From the NCBI GenBank assembly GCA_009809945.1, contig WTPW01000663.1:151051-215050 (forward strand): a DNA stretch of 64,000 bases, in the 5' to 3' direction. Below are positions 57,878-64,000 of this stretch, piece after piece; position 1 is the stretch's first letter, and each line of letters opens with the position of its first letter. A program made the translations under genes and the position numbers. The notes beneath the pieces are model-generated. The model was not told the DNA's origin and did no database searches. It saw only the letters and a program-made list of their open reading frames with translations. Origin of the DNA: Gigaspora margarita (Eukaryota > Glomeromycota > Glomeromycetes > Diversisporales > Gigasporaceae).

Positions 57878-58034
57878 CGAAAGGGTGAAACCTGCACTGA
57901 GATGATCACATTATTGATGCAGATTTAGCTTAATTAGGGTTAGGGACTATATTGGAATAGTTAGATGGAGATCTGTATCAATAACGTAACTATTTCGTCA
58001 CGGGTTTCACCCTGTCGTGGGTTTCACCCTGTCG
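57878..58034. mobile_element. TA-flanked MITE (CGAMAGGGTGAAACC)
   Basis: CGAAAGGGTGAAACC at the left and GGGTTTCACCCTGTCG at the right, with TA on both sides. The right end is locally duplicated (cgggtttcaccctgtcg followed by gggtttcaccctgtcg). The centre has aattagggttagggact (57934-57950). Confidence 0.8.
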
Positions 58035-59539
58035 TATTTCAATTACATCATTAGCCTGGTGATTAAGATAAATTTAGAAGTAATCATCAAATTATCTTTT
58101 GTTAATATCTTCTATTTTCATTTTAGTCTTTGACGATCATTAATTATCATTTCATCAGCCCAGTAAAAAATCCGATGAAAATTAAAAAAAATTATCAAAT
58201 TTCCAGAAAACAGGCTAACAAAACCAGAAAAGAAAACTCTTTAATAAGTCTGAAGTGCCAAATAGCGTATAAGATTAGTCTTTTCAGCCATTAAAATCCT
58301 CTATTCTAAGCTCATGCTCCTGCTCTGTTCTGCTCTCAATTGCTCGATTGATCGTTCAGCATATTAAATGATGTTATATAATTTACACAAAATATTTTAT
58401 TTCCTGTATAACTTACTTATACTGAACTTAGAATAGGCAAATCACAAATCACCCCAAATCAGGCCTAACTATGTATAATCACTAATCCAAGCTAACCAAA
58501 ATAACTGAACTAAACCAAAATAAGATCAAAACTATAACGCAAAATATGATCAATGTTTTAACTGTGTTAAAAGAACCAATAATTTAGGATTATTGAAAAA
58601 TGTGGGTAACCAATTTTATGTTATGCAAAAAGCGCCTATTGAGGGTGGAAAAAATTTTTTTTTTTTTTTTAAAGAAAAATTAAAAGTATTTTAAATGTAT
58701 CTTGGTCAGTTTTAGGACTACAAGAGTAATATACAGCTTATTATGATAAGAAGAATGAGCTCTTTAACTTTTCTTAGTTTATAGAATAGGTTTAGAAGGC
58801 TATTTTAGATGTATTTTGTAAAAAATACAAATTTAGACCAAGGGGCCTTTACTTAGTGAGTTTAAAAGTTTTTGTAGTAATAGTTTGATATTATATGTAT
58901 TTTTAGAACAGGAACAAGTTTATTTAGATGTAGTAGTCAAATTAACTTAATAAAATTTTTTGTTATAGCCAGTTTTTTAAAAAATTTAGTTAAAAAATTT
59001 GTGTAAAATTGATTGTCAGAAAGAGTTTTTTTTACTAACCTAATGAACATAATATTTATTTATCAATGGTATAAATATAAATAATAAAAATAAAATATAA
59101 AAATATTAAAAAAAATAAGGAATTAGAAATATTTGAATAAAAAAGGTAGTACACAAACGAGTGGAAATCAGGTAAATTTATATGCATTTATAATTTAATT
59201 TATCTTGGGAAATCTGTAAATATAGTGAATTCCTATGATATGTAATCTGCAACAGTTCATATTATTACTGTAATTCAACATGATAATAAACTTCCATACT
59301 ATAGTATTTTCACATAAGCATAACATGTGAATATGCTATATTGAATAAATAAAAACTATTACTAAAAGAGCTAGTGAACATCAAAAAGAGTGAACAGAAC
59401 CTGTTTGAATGAGCCATGCACTTATTAGTTATATAAAGAGTTTGTTCTAACCAATTAAATACTTTGATATGGACAAAACAGTCACAACACAGGGGTTATT
59501 TTATTATATTTTAATTTCTTTATCATTCTTTTCTTCTTC
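58035..59539. other. AT-rich stretch
   Basis: No gene. CCTAATGAACATAATAT at 59039-59055 repeats 17 bases found at the 3' end of the LINE (45589-45605). Confidence 0.5.
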
Positions 59540-62250
59540 CTTGTTTACATTAATTTTACCTCTAGGTTCTCAGGTAAGTTCCTTTTTTCTAAGGGCCAAT
59601 TTTTGTACAAGAGTATTCCATTCAGTGGCTACCTTTTAAGTAGAACTTTCAACTCATCTTTCTGCACTTTAGCAGAGTCAAACTCAATATTGTCAAAGGT
59701 TTCTTTCACAGGTTCATCAAGTCATAGTAGATGTTAGGAACTTTAATTACAGTAGGTCCTAATGGCTAAAGCTTCATAGAGATGTTCTGGATAGGAATTA
59801 CATGATATTGGTTCTTAGAGGCAACAATAGAGGCCCTAGTATCTAGTAGATCAATACCAAGGTACATAGCTTCTTTCTCCTAAGTCCTTCAGAAGTATTC
59901 TTCTACTATCTCTAAGAGAAATTCTAGTGTTTTGCTATCTACAATTTCTTCAGATTCCATATGTACAGTTTCTATTTTTTTTTCTTTTTTAATCCAATTC
60001 TATTTTACTAATGACATTTGTTTTAGTAACTTTTGATAACCTGTCAGGGCTACTTATTGTTCAGTTTTTCACATTTTATTTTATCTTCAATTTTGTTCAT
60101 CTTATAATTATAACTTGCCTCTGCATTTTAGTAGAGTAAAGTATTGGATTCATACTTGTTATTTAATGGATATCGGTGAATATGGTGTATTTCACAGAAT
60201 AATAGTAAAATTACATGACTGAAGGCTACATAGTTAACTATTATTCTGTGGAATATACTGTGTTCACATAGATTTATAAAATAACTAGTTTATCCCATAG
60301 GTATAATATAACAACTTGTGCAACACATTATTCAATAAACTTCAGCTACTATAGTAATTTAAACTTTATTTCAATAATTGATCTATTTATTTTTTTTATT
60401 TAAAAATAAAATGAAATAAAAATTGAATCAAGAAAGAAGCAGTAAAATTACAATAACTAAAAAAATTTTCAAATTACATAGAATCTCTCATAAAGAATAC
60501 TACAATAACAAGTATATTAAATGGCCATGCCTCGACCAGTTTCTTAAAGCTATCAAGTATAGAAATAAATTTAAGAATTTAATTTTTCAAGCTCAAGCTC
60601 TTCTATTATCTTTGGAACTACAGCACATTCAAGACTACTCTTAAATGATATTTTTCACTTTTAACCTTTTAGAACATTAAAAAACATAATAATAATATAA
60701 AATTAAAAAAATCAATTACTAATTTAAATATTTAAATAAAACTTTTTTAATTAAATATTAGAGATAATACTAAAATCAGATGATGCTGTAATCCACATGA
60801 TTGCTATATCATCAGATTTTCTAAATTTTTAAAAATCATATAAACAATCGATCTATACTACATCAAATTCTATAACCAGCCAGTATGCCTATATGCATTC
60901 TTGATATCTATAAATAAAAGACCATTTAACTGTATCAAAAAGGTGACTCGAACCCTAACCCTAACTATGAGCCAAAAAGTGTCTATAAAACCACTAACAA
61001 AAAAAATTTGTCCCGTGTTTAGAGTTAGGGTTAAGAATACCATTTTGATACAGTTAGAAGGTCTTTATATATAGATATCAAAATGTGATTTATGCAGTAT
61101 TGAATTAACTCACTCTAACTGACCTATTTGATTGGTTTGATTACATAGTATAGATCGATTGTTTACACTTTTCAGAAATTTTAGGAAATCTGATGATACA
61201 GTGATCATGTGAATTTTAGCATTATCCCTGACATTAAATAAAAATCAATAAAGTACAAAATTCTTTATTTGTCTATAACAAGTTTAAAACCTTTAGAATC
61301 TAATAAAATCTTTCACCTTCTTACAACAATTTTAAAACCTTCAAACCTAATAAAGTCTTCTGCCTATCTATAACAATTTTAAAACAATTTTAAAACCTAC
61401 AATTTAGTAAACATAACTATATTAAGACCTGTAAAGAAATACTAAGTCTAGTTGATTATATAATTATGAACTTAGTTCACGGTCTTTAACTTTAATTAGG
61501 ATTTACTGTAAACAAAAATTTTTTATAACCAGTCTATATAAAAATCATATATCATATGATTTTTATATGAACTAGTATGAATAACTTAGCAAAAAAAGCA
61601 CAGATTGTTATATAGTACCCATAGAATAATTATTCTTTACTTTAGCAAACCTTTTTTTGAAAAAGTTTTTATTTAGATTTATAACCAAGTCTTTAAATTG
61701 CAGTATCACATTTATTTCATAGATGATTTCTTTCTTTTAGTTCATTTTTCTAGATGGGTGTTATAGACATTAAGTACTTCTTGTAGCAATTTTTTATAGT
61801 CATTTTCTTTATTTCTAATTCCTTCTTCTATATAGGTTTTTTTAATTTTTTCTTAACAGCTTTTCATTTTTGACCTGGAACTTCAGATTCTTATTTCTTT
61901 GATCATTTCAAATTTACTACTATACTGGCTAGCATTATATAGATTGTTAGTTTTATAGGTATAGTTCTGTTTATATGATTTTTGGTAATATTTAACCATC
62001 TTATATTTAACCTTTTTTAAGTTTGGTTCTGATATCTGACAATTTAGTATGATCTTTTTTTTTCCCCTTTAGTAATTACATATTCCAAAACTTTTAGTAT
62101 AAAATTAGGGCCATAGGTACCTGCTTGTCATAGAGGGGATAAACAAGATTTTTATCTATAATTTTCTAGAGCTCTTTACCTTGTTCTAGAGTAAGTGCTC
62201 TAATTAGCATAGTGCATTTTTTGTTTAAGAGTTTTACACTTGAGTATTCA
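59540..62250 (-). mobile_element. fossil LTR-element interior (gag-like and protease-like remnants)
   Basis: Degraded minus-strand coding remnants between the right LTR and about 59.5 kb. A lysine-rich gag-like part lies near 61700-62060 and a possible aspartic protease trace near 59800-59900. Its orientation agrees with the LTRs at 41231 and 62876. Broken many times. A family X MITE (60756-61233) is inserted in it. Family and boundaries uncertain. Confidence 0.4.
60756..61233. mobile_element. fold-back MITE, family X copy 3, 5-bp duplication
   Basis: The right end, read in reverse, is TGTCAGGGATAATGCTAAAA; the left end is its decayed partner TATTAGAGATAATACTAAAA. TTAAA flanks both sides (60751-60755, 61234-61238). 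The arms carry aacaatcgatctatac and its mirror. Two telomere-like runs, cgaaccctaaccctaac (60950-60966) and gttagggtt (61024-61032), face each other in the middle. Confidence 0.8.
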
Positions 62251-62277
62251 AGAACACAATGGTCTTGATTTTAGCAG

Positions 62278-62575
62278 GTGCCAATCATTTACTAACAATC
62301 ACTTTATAGACATCCCATTTTACTAACAAATTATTTACCAATAAGTTCATTTTATTAACAGTTCATTTCACTGAAGCTTATTTCACTGACAAATTATTTC
62401 TGGTTATTGTCATTAGGGTTAGTGTAAGGTCAGAATAAAATTAGATTTAAAGTTAGCATGCTTTGTAGAAAAAAACCTGTTGGTGAAATGAGCTTTAATG
62501 AAATGTACTATCAGTAAAATGAACTTTTTAGTAAATAATTTGTTAGTATAATATTGTTAGTGAAATAAAATGGAC
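62278..62575. mobile_element. palindromic MITE family P, copy 3
   Basis: caatcactttatagacatcc, ttactaacaaattatttacc and the mirrored half match 15294-15608 with CG replaced by CA or TA at nearly every position. The centre is tcattagggttagtgt (62410-62425). Confidence 0.7.
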
Positions 62576-62875
62576 CTAATTTTGGTATCAAAAATATTAT
62601 TACTATAGTTGTTGAGAGTATCTAGTAGAGGTAAAACAAGTTGTACTATATTATTCAATTTTAGATTTCTTTTTTTATTGCAGAGTTCTTCTAAATGTTA
62701 ATATAGCTATTATAGCTAATTTATTCAGAATTAAATATTATAGCTCATATAGAGCAATCCTTTGAGTTTGCACAGAGTTATACATTAAAGCTCATATAGA
62801 GCAATTTTACTTATATAGAGTTTTCTTACAAGGCCAATATTGATCTTTATTATAAATCATATAGTTACTACCAAT

Positions 62876-63909
62876 TGTTAATCCATGAAATATCTCTTAG
62901 AAATCAAATCTAATAGAGCAACTATTAACAAGAAGCTATTTGAGCACAGAGACACAAACTGTACAGTAGTATATTATTGTTGTTAGTATTTATGCAAGTG
63001 AGAGGGTTTATATTTATAGTAATTTGGCAATTCAAAAAGTATATAATATATTTTATAGAATCAATTACAGTGTTTTTTATTTAATATGTTAAGATATTAT
63101 AGCAAATATGCCTACAAAGTGGAGCAAATATTGCCCATATTTATAAAAAACTATCTACTAATAAGCATATATAATATATGTGGAATAAATAATTGATCTA
63201 TCATTAAGGGTAGAGGTACATAGATCATTTATATAATTTTATATAGTATTTTGAAATTTTTATATAAAACTGATATATGCAACTAATAAACCTTTTTTAA
63301 ATTACAACTAATTTTCATTAAAATTTTACAAAATATAAATAAAACAATTTATCTATTATGGTATAATTTTGAACTATTAATATATTTTAAAAAAATATAG
63401 TTGTATATATCACAAAGTTTTCTGGGTCAGCCCAAATTTTTTGGGGTTACACAAAATCGCTAATTCTGATTGGTCAATTTATGCAAATTTATAAGTTAGT
63501 TTTATTACTAAATTTTAATATCCAATCTTTAAAAATATATTTTTTACTGAGTTTTTAACCAATGTTAATAATTTTACTATTATTAGAATTAGAAAAAAAC
63601 CTGCTCTACAAACTTGTATTAAGTATTAAAATTAGTTTATTTAATATAATTTTTCATAAAATTAATTATAAAAAAAATTTACAATTAAGATTATATATAA
63701 TTTTAAAATAGTACCCCTACCCTTAATGCTATTCTAATTACACCAGTTCTTTATGCCTTAATTGCAACATATTAGTTATATAAGGCACATCTGGTACATC
63801 CAGTATATTTAGTATATTCAGTACATTTAGTACATTTGGTACAACTAGCACAGTAGTCCTATGACATATTTATAAGTTATAACAAGGAATTCAATATGCA
63901 AGGGTAATA
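62876..63909 (-). mobile_element. LTR of a fossil LTR retrotransposon (right copy, split by a MITE)
   Basis: Homologous to the LTR at 41231-41664 in the same orientation. On the minus strand it ends in TTAACA, followed by a TGGTAGTAAC-like stretch where a primer-binding site would be. It is interrupted by the W-family MITE at 63208-63722. Orientation and flanks fit the upstream LTR of a minus-strand element whose other LTR is at 41.2-41.7 kb. Old and CpG-poor. Confidence 0.65.
63208..63722. mobile_element. piggyBac-like MITE family W copy 2, exact TTAA duplication
   Basis: GGGTAGAGGTACATAGATCA at the left and GTACCCCTACCC at the right, TTAA at 63204-63207 and 63723-63726. The other LTR copy has the single site (gattaTTAAtgctattc near 41458-41474). 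515 bp. Confidence 0.9.
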
Positions 63910-64000
63910 CTGAGTAATACCTCTAATGACAAAGCATGATTTATAATTATTTAAATAACAAAACAATAATATCTTTATAACAATTACCATGCTATTAAAA

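Noticed and set aside
45607-59038. Calling the whole 13.4 kb block as the LINE
   Set aside because: The 17-base flanking match is suggestive, but ORF1 starts at 54438 and nothing in 54.6-59.0 kb can be tied to the LINE by homology inside this window.
60423-60644. 73-codon open frame
   Set aside because: No recognised domain; lies within a fossil LTR-element region and has no flanking gene signals.

Overview
The window looks like nuclear DNA of an arbuscular mycorrhizal fungus (Glomeromycotina; species not determined). It is very AT-rich and gene-poor, and it has fungal GT-AG introns, a Sel1-repeat pseudogene, a Bna3-type kynurenine aminotransferase, an intronless P450, and LINEs encoding endonuclease, reverse transcriptase and RNase H. 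Only two intact host genes are visible: a cytochrome P450 (13181-14707, minus) and a seven-exon aminotransferase (32423-34177, plus). No tRNA, rRNA or CRISPR array was found.

Layout. 1-2668: 3' part of a LINE (plus strand). 2.7-8.3 kb: AT-rich sequence with inverted-repeat MITEs. 9.06-11.86 kb: degenerate ~117-bp satellite. 12.5-15 kb: P450 and flanks. 15.3-23.4 kb: dense MITEs, including a hAT-like element inside a Tc1/mariner-like element with an exact 8-bp target duplication. 25.4-28.3 kb: Sel1-repeat pseudogene cut off by a 2.1-kb element that itself carries three nested insertions. 29-31.6 kb: more nested MITEs. 31.9-34.2 kb: aminotransferase. 35.6-38.8 kb: giant imperfect palindrome with nested insertions. 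39-40.4 kb: minisatellite split by an insertion. 40.7-42.6 kb: hAT-like element, LTR and LTR-element remnant. 42.7-43.9 kb: dispersed ~100-bp satellite. 44.6-45.6 kb: tRNA-derived SINE-like element. 45.6-54.6 kb: nearly whole but decayed LINE (minus). 55.6-56.9 kb: ~40-bp minisatellite. 57-58 kb: nested MITEs. 59.5-63.9 kb: fossil LTR-element interior and a second LTR.

The most striking pattern is a large set of fold-back MITEs from apparently different superfamilies (TSDs of TA, TAA/TTA, TTAA, 5 bp, 8 bp and 10 bp), many with a telomere-like CCCTAA/TTAGGG stretch near their centre. Paralogous copies and inverted-repeat arms inside the window act as internal empty-site controls, so several insertions can be ordered in time by reading alone. 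CpG dinucleotides are common at 12.5-34 kb and 39-41.5 kb and nearly absent at 0-12 kb, 35-38.5 kb and 42-64 kb, except in young insertions. This suggests methylation-driven decay of the older compartments.

The two host genes are unrelated in pathway, but both carry a copy of the same ~170-bp dispersed sequence in their 5' flanks.
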